From the NCBI GenBank assembly GCA_044226395.1, contig JBGAHD010000007.1:62001-126000 (forward strand): 64,000 nucleotides of DNA. Reading direction: 5' to 3'. This document shows positions 25,476-38,206 of the stretch, piece by piece. Each line of letters starts with the position of its first letter. The first letter of the stretch is position 1. This stretch comes from JBGAHD01 sp044226395. GTDB lineage: Bacteria; Pseudomonadota; Gammaproteobacteria; Xanthomonadales; Ahniellaceae. Under the pieces are notes generated by a model. The model saw only the letters and a list, made by a program, of their open reading frames with translations, had not been told where the DNA came from and made no database searches. The position numbers were made by a program, and so were the translations under genes.

Positions 25476-27619
25476 GCACGGTGCGTTACTTCGCGGCCTG
25501 TTCGAAGGGCCTGGAATATCTGCTCGTCGATGAGTTGAAGGCGCTTGGTGCGGTCGAGGCGCGCGAGCAATTGTCGGGCGTGCGCTTCGAGGGCGACGCG
25601 CAATTGGGTTATCGCGCGTGTCTGTGGTCGCGCCTGGCCAGTCGCATCCTGCTGCCTATCAGTGATTTTCAGGCGGCGGACGAAGGCGCGCTTTACGACG
25701 GCGTGGCCGAAGTCGATTGGTCGCGACATCTCGAAGCCACGGGCTCGCTGGCCATCGACGCGCACGGGCGCACGGCCGGTATCACGCACGCGCAGTTCGC
25801 GGCGCAGCGGGTCAAGGACGCCATCGTCGATCAGTGTCGCGATCGCTTCGGCACACGGCCCGATGTCGAGCGCGAGCGTCCCGATGTGCGCATCAATCTG
25901 CTGTTGCGCGGCGATCGCGCGCATCTGGCTATCGATCTGTCGGGCACGGCCTTGTTCCTGCGCGGCTATCGTCGCGGTCAGGGCGATGCGCCGCTGAAGG
26001 AAAATCTCGCCGCCGCCATGCTGCTGCGCGCGCGCTGGCCGGAGATTTATGCGCAAGGCGGTCCGCTGGTCGATCCGATGTGCGGCTCAGGCACTCTGCT
26101 GATCGAAGGCGCGTGGCTGGCGGCCGACGTGGCGCCGGGCTTGCAGCGCGATTACTTTGGGTTTCTCGGCTGGCGCGGTTTCGATCCGGCGGCGTGGGAA
26201 GCGATTCGGCGCGAAGCTCAGGCGCGTGCCGACGCGGGCCTCAAGGCGTTGCGTCCGGTGTTCTTTGGTTCCGATGCCGACGCGCGCGTGCTCAATGCCG
26301 CGCGTCACAACGCGCAGGCCGCGGGCGTGGCGGGGTTCATCAAGCTGACGCCGGGGAGTCTGTCGAGTCTGGCCGCGCCGCCGCACGACGCGCCGGGTTT
26401 GGTCATCGCCAATCCGCCGTATGGCGAGCGCATGGGCGAAGTCGAAACCCTGGCGCCGACCTATCGCGAATTCGGCGATGCGCTCAAGCGCGCCTTCGTC
26501 GGTTGGCGCGCGGCCTTGATCACGAGCCACGCCGATCTGGGTCACGCGATCGGCTTGCGCGCGGAGCGCAAGTATCAGCTGTACAACGGCGCGCTCGAAT
26601 GCGTGCTGCTGTGCTTCGACGAAATCCGCGCGCCCGGCGCGGTGACGCGTGAGCTCAAGCCGCTGTCGGCCGGCGCCGAGGCCATGGCCAATCGCCTGCG
26701 CAAGAACCTCAAGCACCTCAAATCCTGGCGCGCGCGCGAAGGCGTGTTCGCCTATCGTGCCTACGACGCGGATCTGCCCGACTACGCCGCCGCCATCGAC
26801 GTGTACGAAACCGAATCGGGCGACGTCTGGGCGCATGTGCAGGAATACGCGCCGCCGGCCGAGGTGCCCGAGGACATCGCGCGACGCCGCCTGTCGGAGC
26901 TCGTGCGCGTCACCGGCGAAGTGTTGGGCGTGGCGCGCGACCGCATCGTAACCAAGACGCGACGGCCGCAATCACGTCACGAGAAGTATCAACGTGTGGA
27001 TGAACGTCAACACGAGCTCACCGTGATCGAAGGGGGGCTTAAGTTTCTGGTGAATCTGCACGATTATCTGGATACCGGCCTGTTCCTGGACCACAGGCCG
27101 ATGCGCTTGCGTCTGCGTGAACTGGCCCGCGGCAAGCGCTTCCTTAATCTTTTCGCTTACACCGGCGCGGCCAGCGTGCACGCGGCCGCCGGTGGGGCGA
27201 GTTCGACCACGAGCGTGGACCTGTCGGCCACGTATCTGGAATGGGCCGGGCGCAATCTGGCGCTCAATGGCTTCGTCGGCCGCAAGCACGACTTGGTGCA
27301 GGCCGACGTGATGGCCTGGCTCGCGGCCGAGACGGGTACGTTCGATCTAATCTTCGTCGACCCGCCGACGTTTTCCAATTCCAAGCGCGCTGACGACTTC
27401 GACGTGCAGAAGGAACATGTGCGCCTGCTGCACTTGTGCATGGCGCGGCTGGCGCCCGAAGGGCTGCTGGTGTTCTCGAACAACTTCCGGCGCTTCAAGC
27501 TCGACGAGGGCGCGTTGGCGGCGTTCGAGATCCGCGAGATCACGCGGCAGACCATCGGCCCGGACTTCGCGCGCGATCAGCGTATTCACCACTGTTTCGA
27601 GTTGCGTCACCGAAGCTGA
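25472..27619 (+). CDS. rlmL: bifunctional 23S rRNA methyltransferase RlmKL (m2G2445 and m7G2069)
   Basis: The 715-residue protein matches E. coli RlmKL (702) in length and layout. It has an N-terminal THUMP domain (LWSRLASRILLPI), then the RlmL methyltransferase with LVDPMCGSGTLLIEGAWLA and the catalytic ANPPYGERMGE. The RlmK methyltransferase follows, with LFLDHRPMR, FLNLFAYTGAASV and FVDPPTFSNSKRAD. It methylates two guanines in the peptidyl-transferase region of 23S rRNA during 50S assembly. I chose GTG 25472 (GTGA overlap with the hydrolase stop); an earlier in-frame start would extend 30 bases into the hydrolase gene. Confidence 0.95.
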   Translation: MSTVRYFAACSKGLEYLLVDELKALGAVEAREQLSGVRFEGDAQLGYRACLWSRLASRILLPISDFQAADEGALYDGVAEVDWSRHLEATGSLAIDAHGRTAGITHAQFAAQRVKDAIVDQCRDRFGTRPDVERERPDVRINLLLRGDRAHLAIDLSGTALFLRGYRRGQGDAPLKENLAAAMLLRARWPEIYAQGGPLVDPMCGSGTLLIEGAWLAADVAPGLQRDYFGFLGWRGFDPAAWEAIRREAQARADAGLKALRPVFFGSDADARVLNAARHNAQAAGVAGFIKLTPGSLSSLAAPPHDAPGLVIANPPYGERMGEVETLAPTYREFGDALKRAFVGWRAALITSHADLGHAIGLRAERKYQLYNGALECVLLCFDEIRAPGAVTRELKPLSAGAEAMANRLRKNLKHLKSWRAREGVFAYRAYDADLPDYAAAIDVYETESGDVWAHVQEYAPPAEVPEDIARRRLSELVRVTGEVLGVARDRIVTKTRRPQSRHEKYQRVDERQHELTVIEGGLKFLVNLHDYLDTGLFLDHRPMRLRLRELARGKRFLNLFAYTGAASVHAAAGGASSTTSVDLSATYLEWAGRNLALNGFVGRKHDLVQADVMAWLAAETGTFDLIFVDPPTFSNSKRADDFDVQKEHVRLLHLCMARLAPEGLLVFSNNFRRFKLDEGALAAFEIREITRQTIGPDFARDQRIHHCFELRHRS

Positions 27620-27702
27620 ACGGCGGCGCGAAATTTCCGCCGGTTTCGCGCGCGAATCACGTCTTGTCGGGGGAACCTCGTTTCTTCCCGCAGGAGTGAC
27701 TC

Positions 27703-29004
27703 ATGCAAGGTCTTCGTCGGTGGTGCCTGTCCTTGGTCTTGGTGTCGGGTGTCGCGGTTGCGGCGCCGGGCGATTTCGATCCGGCCTATGGCTTGGCGCC
27801 GGGCTACACGGTGCTCGATTTCGGTGGGCTCGACGCGAATCGCGATGTGTTGATCGATGCCGGCGGTCGCGCGGTGGTCGCGGCCACGGCCGACAGCGGT
27901 TCGACGCAGACGGCGTATCTGATGCGTTACACCACGAGCGGCGCGCTCGACACGAGCTTCGGCGTCGGTGGCAAGGCCATTCCCGCCGTCGTGCCCGCGA
28001 CGTACTACGGCGACGTGCACCTGACGCGCGTCGGCAGCAATCTGTACCTGATCGCCGCGGATAACACGGGCTACGACCTGTGGGCGTTCAACGCCAATGG
28101 CGCGCCGATCACGAGCTTCGGCGTCAATGGCCGCGCGCACGTCGCGCTGACGCAGACCTATCCGGTGTTCGGTGTCGTGGTGCAGAACGGCGCCTTGCTG
28201 CTGGCTACGGGCGCGCTCAATCCCGCGACCAATGTGCGCGAGTTCGTGCTCGCGCGCGTGACCACGGCCGGTCAGCTCGACACGACGTTTGGCGTTGGGG
28301 GTCTGTCGTGGTCGCGCGTGTACTCGGGGCCCACCGCGATCAATCGCCTGACCGACGTGAAGCTGCAGGCCGATGGCAAGATCATCGCCGCGGGTCGCAT
28401 GGGGTCGGGCAGCAACGCGCAGAACTTCGTCGCCGCGCGTTATCTGGCCAATGGCGCGGTCGATACCACGTTCAGTGGCAGTGGCTTCGCCGAGGTCAGC
28501 GTCAGCGCGGTCGACTACGGGCGCCGCGTCGCGGTGCAGGCCGACGGTCGCGTGCTCGTGGGCGGCATCAGTTGCGACATCGATGGCTCGGGCATGGTCA
28601 CCAACTGCCAGCCGCGCGTGCTGCGCTTTCTGAGCAATGGCGTGCTCGACACGAGTTACGGCAGCAACGGCGTGTTCGCCATCACCTACAACTACGGGGC
28701 GACGGCGCTCGATCTCGAACTCGATGGCGCCGGTCGCGCGCTGATGGTCGGCGACATGCAGATGCTCGGCGGCCAGACCGTGGCCTATGTGCTGCGCCTG
28801 ACCACGACCGGCCAGCGCGACACTAGTTTCGCGGGCGTGGGCACCAAGCGCGCCTCGTACGGGCCGCTGACCGGGCAATACGCCAATGCTCACGAAGGCA
28901 TCGTGGTGCAGGGCAGCAGTCTTTACGTCGCGGCGGGCACGCGCAACCTCGATGGCGCGGGCCAGACCAAGGGCGCCGGCGTGATCGCGCGCTTCCAGAA
29001 CTGA
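27703..29004 (+). CDS. secreted delta-60 repeat protein
   Basis: The 433-residue product has a signal peptide cleaved after VAVAA, before PGDFDPAYG. At least six delta-60 repeat units of about 55-65 residues follow, marked by LDTSFGVGGK, ITSFGVNGR, LDTTFGVGGL, VDTTFSGSGF, LDTSYGSNGV and RDTSFAGVG, each followed by a strand such as LQADGKIIAAGR. The repeats probably form a beta-propeller-like fold. The protein is likely extracellular or periplasmic. Two Cys in the fifth unit (SCDIDGSGMVTNCQ) may form a disulfide. AGGAG precedes ATG 27703. Function unknown. Confidence 0.88.
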   Translation: MQGLRRWCLSLVLVSGVAVAAPGDFDPAYGLAPGYTVLDFGGLDANRDVLIDAGGRAVVAATADSGSTQTAYLMRYTTSGALDTSFGVGGKAIPAVVPATYYGDVHLTRVGSNLYLIAADNTGYDLWAFNANGAPITSFGVNGRAHVALTQTYPVFGVVVQNGALLLATGALNPATNVREFVLARVTTAGQLDTTFGVGGLSWSRVYSGPTAINRLTDVKLQADGKIIAAGRMGSGSNAQNFVAARYLANGAVDTTFSGSGFAEVSVSAVDYGRRVAVQADGRVLVGGISCDIDGSGMVTNCQPRVLRFLSNGVLDTSYGSNGVFAITYNYGATALDLELDGAGRALMVGDMQMLGGQTVAYVLRLTTTGQRDTSFAGVGTKRASYGPLTGQYANAHEGIVVQGSSLYVAAGTRNLDGAGQTKGAGVIARFQN

Positions 29005-29117
29005 ACCGGGTTCACAGGCTGTTGCAATGGCCGGGGCGTGGGGCGGAATCTTTAAGTGGCGATTCAGCCCTTTTGCCCTGAAATAGCGGCCACACGCACT
29101 GAAGGAGGGCGTGACTC

Positions 29118-29537
29118 ATGACCTCGATGATCAAGCACTGGAGCCTCAAGGCGCTGGCGCTGGGCGCTTTCCTGGTGGTGGCGGGTACGGTGGCGCCGGA
29201 AGCTCAGGCGCGTCACCACGGTTACAGCGTCTCCGTTTACGGCGGCGACTACGGCGGTGGTTACGGCATCACCTACACCTCGGGCCGCTATCGCCCGTAC
29301 TACCGCGACTACGGCTACTACTCGCCGGGTTACTACTACAACGCGCCGTACAGCTACGCCAATCCGCCGACGTACGTGTACGACAGCTATCGCGATCCGT
29401 GGTGCCCCGACCATCGCGCCTATCACGTGCACTACTACGGCGGGCGTGATTGGGACCGCGGCTACTACGACAACGATCGTTACCGCGACCACTATTACCG
29501 TGATCGCGGCCACCGTCACCGCCGCCACGGCTGGTGA
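29118..29537 (+). CDS. secreted Tyr/Gly/His-rich low-complexity protein
   Basis: The 139-residue product has a signal peptide (LKALALGAFLVVAGTVAPEAQA, cleavage near ARHHG). The mature part is dominated by Tyr, Gly, Arg, Asp and His in motifs such as GGDYGGGYG, YYRDYGYYSPGYYY and DRYRDHYYRDRGHRHRR. It contains one Cys. An excellent GGAGG site precedes ATG 29118, and a strong terminator follows, so it is a monocistronic expressed gene. Similar tyrosine-rich secreted proteins of unknown role occur in proteobacteria; metal binding through the His-rich tail is a guess. Confidence 0.8.
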   Translation: MTSMIKHWSLKALALGAFLVVAGTVAPEAQARHHGYSVSVYGGDYGGGYGITYTSGRYRPYYRDYGYYSPGYYYNAPYSYANPPTYVYDSYRDPWCPDHRAYHVHYYGGRDWDRGYYDNDRYRDHYYRDRGHRHRRHGW

Positions 29538-29570
29538 TTTACCGGCGCCGACCCCGGCGCCCGCGTCAAA

Positions 29571-29604
29571 AACGCCCGGCCCTCCCGCCGGGCGTTTCTT
29601 TTTT
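29571..29604 (+). terminator. Rho-independent terminator after the Tyr-rich secreted gene
   Basis: A perfect 10-bp stem (AACGCCCGGC paired with GCCGGGCGTT) with a six-base loop is followed by TCTTTTTT. It lies 33 bases after the stop of the upstream gene. Confidence 0.93.
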
Positions 29605-29717
29605 CACGATCGTGAACCCGCCGACGGGCACTTGCCCGGCCGCGCCGGCAATGCAAGTCTTTGAGGTGAAACGCCCAACGACTATGATGCCGGCATGAGC
29701 CGATCGAGCCGCCCCGC

Positions 29718-30377
29718 ATGACCGAACGCCGCGACGACCTTCCCGGCCGCCGCCGAGACGAAGCCGACGACCGTCTGTGGACGTTCTTTCGCCAGTGGTT
29801 GAAGAACCCGTTGGCGATCGCGGCCGTCTCGCCTTCCAGCCGCGAACTGGCGCAGCGCATGATGCGCGAGCTGCCCGAGGGCGCGACCCGCGTGATCGAA
29901 CTTGGTGGTGGCACCGGCGTGTTCACGCGCGCCCTGCTCGAGCGCGGCATCGCGCCCGAGCGCTTGCTGGTGCTGGAACTCAATCAAACCCTGTACCAGC
30001 ATCTGCGCGAACGCTTTCCCGACGCCCGCGTGGTGTGCGGCGACGCGCGCGACCTGGCCACGATCGCGCAGCGCGTGGGCTTTACCGACGACGGTCCGGC
30101 CGATGCGGTGATCAGTGGACTGGGTTTGTTGTCGATGTCGCGCGCGACGCAGAAGGCGATTCTCGAGGCCGCGTTCGCGGTGCTCGGGCCCAAGGGGCGC
30201 TTCATCCAGTTCACTTACGGTCCGACGATTCCGGTCGCGCGTGAAGTGTTGCGCGAACTCGACCTAACGGCCGAGCGCGCGGGCTTCACCTTGCTCAATC
30301 TCCCGCCGGCGGCGGTCTATGTGTTCTCGCGCAATCGCTCGCGCCGCGTGACGCCAGTGAAGGCGCGGGAAACCTGA
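29718..30377 (+). CDS. SAM-dependent methyltransferase, phospholipid N-methyltransferase (PmtA)-like
   Basis: The 219-residue protein starts with FFRQWLKNPLAIAAVSPSSRELAQRM, typical of PmtA-like and rRNA-adenine-dimethylase-like methyltransferases. SAM motif I is VIELGGGTGVFTRAL, followed by LVLELNQTLY and VCGDARDL. The stretch ADAVISGLGLLSM and the C-terminal FIQFTYGP fit PmtA-like enzymes that methylate phosphatidylethanolamine toward phosphatidylcholine. No membrane segment is seen. The substrate assignment is by family resemblance only. It is convergent with the polyamine transporter operon. Confidence 0.75.
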   Translation: MTERRDDLPGRRRDEADDRLWTFFRQWLKNPLAIAAVSPSSRELAQRMMRELPEGATRVIELGGGTGVFTRALLERGIAPERLLVLELNQTLYQHLRERFPDARVVCGDARDLATIAQRVGFTDDGPADAVISGLGLLSMSRATQKAILEAAFAVLGPKGRFIQFTYGPTIPVAREVLRELDLTAERAGFTLLNLPPAAVYVFSRNRSRRVTPVKARET

Positions 30378-30386
30378 GGCGAGCGG

Positions 30387-30409
30387 CCATCGCGCGACGC
30401 GCGATGGCG
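30387..30409. terminator. hairpin between convergent genes, without T tract
   Basis: A perfect 10-bp stem (GCCATCGCGC with GCGCGATGGC) around a GAC triloop lies between the PmtA-like gene and potI, which are convergent. No run of T follows on either strand, so factor-independent termination is uncertain; it may protect both transcript ends. Confidence 0.5.
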
Positions 30410-30413
30410 ACCG

Positions 30414-31220
30414 TCAGCGCGCGTTGTCCGCGCGCGCGCCGCGATTCATCAGCCAGCCCGCCAGGGTCACGCTGACCGTCACCATCAGCACGATCAGGGT
30501 CGCGAGCGCATTGATCTCGGGCGTGACGCCGAGTTTCACCTTGGAATAGATCACCATCGGCAAGGTGCTCGCGCCCGGGCCCGAGGTGAAGCTCGCCACC
30601 ACCACGTCATCGAGCGAGAGCGTGAACGCGAGCAACCAGCCCGCGATCAGCGCCGGCGCGATCAACGGCAGCGTGATCAGAAAGAACACTTTCCACGGCC
30701 GCGCCCCTAGATCCATCGCCGCTTCTTCCAGCGAGTGATCCATCTGCGACAAGCGCGAGCGCACGATCACGGTGACGTAGCACACGCAGAACGTGATGTG
30801 GGCGATCGTGATCGTGCTCATGCCGCGCGCGCCGATCAGGGGCTCGAGGCTGACGAAGAGCAACAACGCCGACAGGCCCAGCATGATGTCGGGCATCACC
30901 AGCGGCGCGCTGGTCAGCAGCGATAACAGCCCGCGCCCATGAAAGCGCCCGAAACGCGCCAGCGCCAGACCCGCGCTGGTGCCCAGCACCACGGCGAACG
31001 TTGCCGCCGTGCAGGCGATGATCAGGCTGCGCTTGGCGGCTTCGAGGATCTGCGTGTTCTGAAACAGCGAGACATACCACTGCGTCGAGAACCCGCCCCA
31101 CACCGTCACCAGCTTGGAGCGATTGAACGAATACACCACGACCGCGATGATCGGCAGATACAAAAACGCATAGCCGAAGGCCATCATCGTGTAGAGCGTG
31201 AACGAGCGACGATTGTTCAT
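30414..31220 (-). CDS. potI: polyamine ABC transporter permease (PotI/PotC type)
   Basis: The 268-residue inner-membrane protein has about six hydrophobic segments, from LYTMMAFGYAFLYLPIIAVVVYSF to LATLIVLMVTVSVTLAGWL. The conserved permease EAA loop is present as EEAAMDLGARPWKVFFLITLPL, which docks on the ATPase. Its ATG (31220) overlaps the potH stop. It is the last gene of potF-potG-potH-potI; with PotH it forms the channel for putrescine or spermidine import. Confidence 0.92.
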   Translation of the reverse strand: MNNRRSFTLYTMMAFGYAFLYLPIIAVVVYSFNRSKLVTVWGGFSTQWYVSLFQNTQILEAAKRSLIIACTAATFAVVLGTSAGLALARFGRFHGRGLLSLLTSAPLVMPDIMLGLSALLLFVSLEPLIGARGMSTITIAHITFCVCYVTVIVRSRLSQMDHSLEEAAMDLGARPWKVFFLITLPLIAPALIAGWLLAFTLSLDDVVVASFTSGPGASTLPMVIYSKVKLGVTPEINALATLIVLMVTVSVTLAGWLMNRGARADNAR

Positions 31221-32212
31221 GCGCGCGCGGCCTCGCGTTCGGCGCGGCGATCCTGGAACGCCTCGAAGATCAGGGTCGGAATCACGATCAGCAGCAACAT
31301 CGCCACCGCCACGGCGGAGGCCAGGGGCCAATCGCGATTGGTGAAGAACTCGGTCCAGATCACGCGGCCGATGGTGATCGCATCAGGCCCGCCCAGCAGG
31401 TCGGGAATCACGAACTCACCGACCGCCGGAATGAACACCAGCAGCGAGCCCGCGATGATTCCCGGCAAGGACAATGGCAAGGTCACGCGCAAGAAGGCGC
31501 TGATCGGTCGCGCGCCCAGATCGGCGGCGGCCTCGAGCAGGGTGAAGTCGAGCCGCATTAGATTCGCCGTCAACGGCAGGATCATGAAGGGCAGGTAGTT
31601 GTAGACGATGCCGATGTACACCGCGAGATTGGTGTGCAGGATCTCCAGCGGCTGATCGATCACGCCGATACCGAGCAGCATCTGATTGAGCAGGCCATTG
31701 CTCTTCAAGATGCCGATCATGGCGTAGCTGCGCAGCAGCGAGCTGGTCCAGAACGGCAGGATCACCAAGGTCAGCAGCACCAGCCGCGCCATCGGTCGCG
31801 CGCGCGCGATGCCGTAGGCGATCGGATAACCCACCAGCAGCGCGAGCAAGGTCGAGACGCCCGCGAACATCAGCGAATTCAAATACGCCTTCAAGTACAG
31901 CGAATCGCCGAGCATGAACAGATAGTTCGCGGCGGTGAAGGTCAGGGTCATGCCGCCTTCGGGCGTGGTGCCGAACAAGGGCGTGTAGGGCGGTCGCGCG
32001 CCGGCCAGGCTCGTGGCGACGCTGATCTTCATCACGATCAGGAACGGCACCAGGAAGAACAAGCCCAGCCACAACAGCGGCAAGGCCAGCACCAGATAGC
32101 GCCCGCGGCTTTGCCGCAATTCGCGCCCGAGCACGCCGATCCAGCGAAACAGATCGAACACGAACTGGAACCACAGCGACCACAGCGAGCCGTTGCCGTT
32201 GCGCGCGTTCAT
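31217..32212 (-). CDS. potH: polyamine ABC transporter permease (PotH/PotB type)
   Basis: The 331-residue permease has a first membrane segment (YLVLALPLLWLGLFFLVPF) followed by a periplasmic loop containing the usual SLYLKAYLNSL. The EAA loop is LEAAADLGARPISAFLRVTLPL, and VFIPAVGEFVIPDLLGG is a PotH hallmark. It overlaps potI and follows potG by four bases. An N-terminal extension of about 30 residues precedes the first membrane helix. Confidence 0.92.
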   Translation of the reverse strand: MNARNGNGSLWSLWFQFVFDLFRWIGVLGRELRQSRGRYLVLALPLLWLGLFFLVPFLIVMKISVATSLAGARPPYTPLFGTTPEGGMTLTFTAANYLFMLGDSLYLKAYLNSLMFAGVSTLLALLVGYPIAYGIARARPMARLVLLTLVILPFWTSSLLRSYAMIGILKSNGLLNQMLLGIGVIDQPLEILHTNLAVYIGIVYNYLPFMILPLTANLMRLDFTLLEAAADLGARPISAFLRVTLPLSLPGIIAGSLLVFIPAVGEFVIPDLLGGPDAITIGRVIWTEFFTNRDWPLASAVAVAMLLLIVIPTLIFEAFQDRRAEREAARA

Positions 32213-32216
32213 GGCC

Positions 32217-33359
32217 TCAGCCCGTCAGCACGATGGCGGAACTCGCGTCCCAGGTCAGATACAGCGAATCGCCCCAGTTGTAATGCGGGTCGGAGGTGCG
32301 CTGAATGTGCGTCTCCTGCACGCGGATCACCAGGCCCGATTCGGTCTGCACGTGATAGATCGAGACATCGCCCAGATACGCGATCTCGACCACCTTGCCC
32401 TGCGTGACATTGTTCAGATGCAGCGGCGGTTGCTCGTGCACGTCGATCTTCTCGGGCCGCACGGCCACGGAGACTTCGGTGCCGACCGGCAGCGGGTCGC
32501 GATGACGGGCCATGATGTCGTGGCCGAGTTTCGGACAACTCACGCGCACGTCCTCGCCGTTCTGCTCGGCGACGCGGCCTTCGATCAGATTCACCGCGCC
32601 GATGAACTCGGCGACGAAGCGATTGGCGGGGTATTCATACAGCGCCGCCGGCGTGGACACCTGCACGATGCGACCGGCATCCATCACCGCCACGCGCGAG
32701 GCCATGGTCATGGCTTCTTCTTGATCGTGCGTGACCATGATGAAGGTCGTGCCGACCTTGTCCTGGATGTTGACCAGTTCGAATTGCGTGTGCTCGCGCA
32801 GTTTCTTGTCGAGCGCGCCGAGCGGCTCGTCGAGCAGCAGGATCTTGGGCTGCTTGGCCAACGCGCGCGCCAGCGCCACGCGTTGACGCTGACCACCGGA
32901 CAGTTGATCGGGCTTGCGCTTGCCCAGATCGCTCATGCGCACCAGGTCCAGCATCTGCGCCACGCGATCGCGAATCTCACCCGCGCCCAGACGATCCTGA
33001 CGCAGGCCGAAGGCGATGTTCTGTTCCACCGTCATGTGCGGAAACAGCGCGTAGGACTGAAACATCATGTTGACCGGCCGCTCGTACGGCGGCATGCGCG
33101 TCACGTCGACGCCGTCGATCAGCACGCGGCCTCGATCGGGCAGCTCGAAGCCGCCGAGGATGCGCAGCAGCGTGCTCTTGCCGCAGCCCGAGCCGCCGAG
33201 CAGGGCGAACAACTCGCCCTTGTAGATGTCGAGCGAAACATCATCGACGGCGTAGACCTTGCCGAAGGTCTTGGTCACGCCTTCGATGCGCAGGAATGGC
33301 TTGGCTTGCGGGTCCTGCCAGGGTTCGACGGCGGCTTGCTTGCGCGCGGGCGCGGCCAT
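32217..33359 (-). CDS. potG: polyamine ABC transporter ATP-binding protein
   Basis: The 380-residue ATPase shows Walker A GGSGCGKSTLLR, Q-loop MMFQSYALFPHM, signature LSGGQRQRVALARAL, Walker B ILLLDEPLGALD and switch His VTHDQEEAM. The C-terminal TOBE-like domain (VAVRPEKIDV) is as in PotG/PotA. It energises polyamine uptake through PotH and PotI. It lies three bases after potF. Confidence 0.94.
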   Translation of the reverse strand: MAAPARKQAAVEPWQDPQAKPFLRIEGVTKTFGKVYAVDDVSLDIYKGELFALLGGSGCGKSTLLRILGGFELPDRGRVLIDGVDVTRMPPYERPVNMMFQSYALFPHMTVEQNIAFGLRQDRLGAGEIRDRVAQMLDLVRMSDLGKRKPDQLSGGQRQRVALARALAKQPKILLLDEPLGALDKKLREHTQFELVNIQDKVGTTFIMVTHDQEEAMTMASRVAVMDAGRIVQVSTPAALYEYPANRFVAEFIGAVNLIEGRVAEQNGEDVRVSCPKLGHDIMARHRDPLPVGTEVSVAVRPEKIDVHEQPPLHLNNVTQGKVVEIAYLGDVSIYHVQTESGLVIRVQETHIQRTSDPHYNWGDSLYLTWDASSAIVLTG

Positions 33360-33362
33360 GCC

Positions 33363-34517
33363 TTATTGCCCGCTCTTGATCGTGGTCCACGCGCGTTCGC
33401 GCGCGCGGTTCACGTCATCGGGCAGGGTCTTGGGGTCGAAGAGCTTGGCCATCACGTCCGGCGGCGGATACACGCCCGGGTCCAGGCGCACGGATTCGCT
33501 CACCAGTTCGTAGGCCTTGCTGTTGGCGTTGGCGTAGGACACGTAGTCGCTGATCGGCGCGATCACGTCCGGACGCAGCATGAAGTTGATGAAGGCGTGC
33601 GCGTTGTTGGGATGCGGCGCGTCGCTGGGAATGGCCATGCTGTCGACCCAGCGCACGGCGCCTTCCTTGGGGATGATGTAGCCGATCTCGATGCCATTGC
33701 TGGCCTCGTCGGCGCGATCGCGCGCCTGCAGCACGTCGCCGCTGTAGCCCATGGCGACGCAGATCTCGCCGCTGGCCAGATCGTCGATGTACTTGCTGGA
33801 ATTGAAATAGCGCACGAAGGGACGGATTTTGTCGAACGTGCCCTTGACCACGTCGATCTCGTCGGCGCCGCTGGCGTTGGGATCGCGACCCAGCCACAGC
33901 AGCGCGGCGGCGAACGTTTCCTGCTGATCGTCGAGCACGCTGATGCCGCAGTCTTTGAGCTTCTCGGCATTGGCCGGATCGAACAGCAGCGACCAGCTGT
34001 CGAGCGGCGCCTTGTCGCCCAGACGCTCCTGGACCTTGGCGACGTTGTAGCCGATGCCGGTCGTGCCCCACATGTAGGGCGCGATGTGCGAACCGGTGGG
34101 ATCGACGTCGCCGAGCGCGGTCAGGATCGCCGGATCGAGATTGCCCCAGTTGGGCAGTTTCGTCTTGTCGAGTTCGCGATAGATGCCGGCCGCGATGTGA
34201 CGCTGCGCGGTCGGGCGCGCCGAGGGAAACACCACGTCATAGCCGCTGGAACCGGCCGAGAGCTTGGCCTCGAGCGTTTCGTTGGCGTCGTAGACGTCGT
34301 AGACGACCTTGATGCCGGTCTCTTTCTCGAAGCGCGCGATGGTGTCTTCGGCGACGTAGTCCGACCAGTTGTAGATGTTGACGACTTTCTCTTCCGGCGC
34401 CGCGGCGGGGGGGGTGGCGGAAGCGTTCGAGGTGTCGGTGTCGCTCGGCGGCGGCTTGCCACCGCACGCGCACAGCACCGAGAGGGCGAGAACCAGAACG
34501 GCAGGACGCAGCTTCAC
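33363..34517 (-). CDS. potF: polyamine-binding lipoprotein (PotF-type substrate-binding protein)
   Basis: I place the start at GTG 34517, behind GGGAGA, giving 384 residues that begin with a lipoprotein signal (LVLALSVLCACGGK; acylated Cys likely in the LCAC box). The mature part starts after a Ser/Thr/Ala/Pro linker with VNIYNWSDYVAEDTI, the hallmark of PotF/PotD. It continues through YDVVFPSA, WGTTGIGYN and FINFMLRPD. PotF in E. coli is a soluble periplasmic protein; here it seems tethered to the membrane. It is the first gene of the operon, so regulation probably acts upstream, at about 34518-34620. Confidence 0.92.
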   Translation of the reverse strand: MKLRPAVLVLALSVLCACGGKPPPSDTDTSNASATPPAAAPEEKVVNIYNWSDYVAEDTIARFEKETGIKVVYDVYDANETLEAKLSAGSSGYDVVFPSARPTAQRHIAAGIYRELDKTKLPNWGNLDPAILTALGDVDPTGSHIAPYMWGTTGIGYNVAKVQERLGDKAPLDSWSLLFDPANAEKLKDCGISVLDDQQETFAAALLWLGRDPNASGADEIDVVKGTFDKIRPFVRYFNSSKYIDDLASGEICVAMGYSGDVLQARDRADEASNGIEIGYIIPKEGAVRWVDSMAIPSDAPHPNNAHAFINFMLRPDVIAPISDYVSYANANSKAYELVSESVRLDPGVYPPPDVMAKLFDPKTLPDDVNRARERAWTTIKSGQ

Positions 34518-34622
34518 GGGCAATCTCCCGGAACAGGGCGCGGTCGCGCAGGGCGGCGTCATGTTGGGTTTAGCCAGCGGTGCTGTCAATCGTTTCCGAC
34601 GCGCCAGGCGCGTCGGCGGCGC

Positions 34623-38081
<3,459 letters not shown>

Positions 38082-38206
38082 GCGGCGGGTCGGGTGGAGC
38101 GAGGCATTTCGCGCGGGCGCGAAGTGTAGCAAGGCGAGGGTCGGAATCGCCTCTGCGCCCGGGATGTTTCCGTCGTGAATCGCGTATCGCGCGCTTGGCG
38201 AACCGC

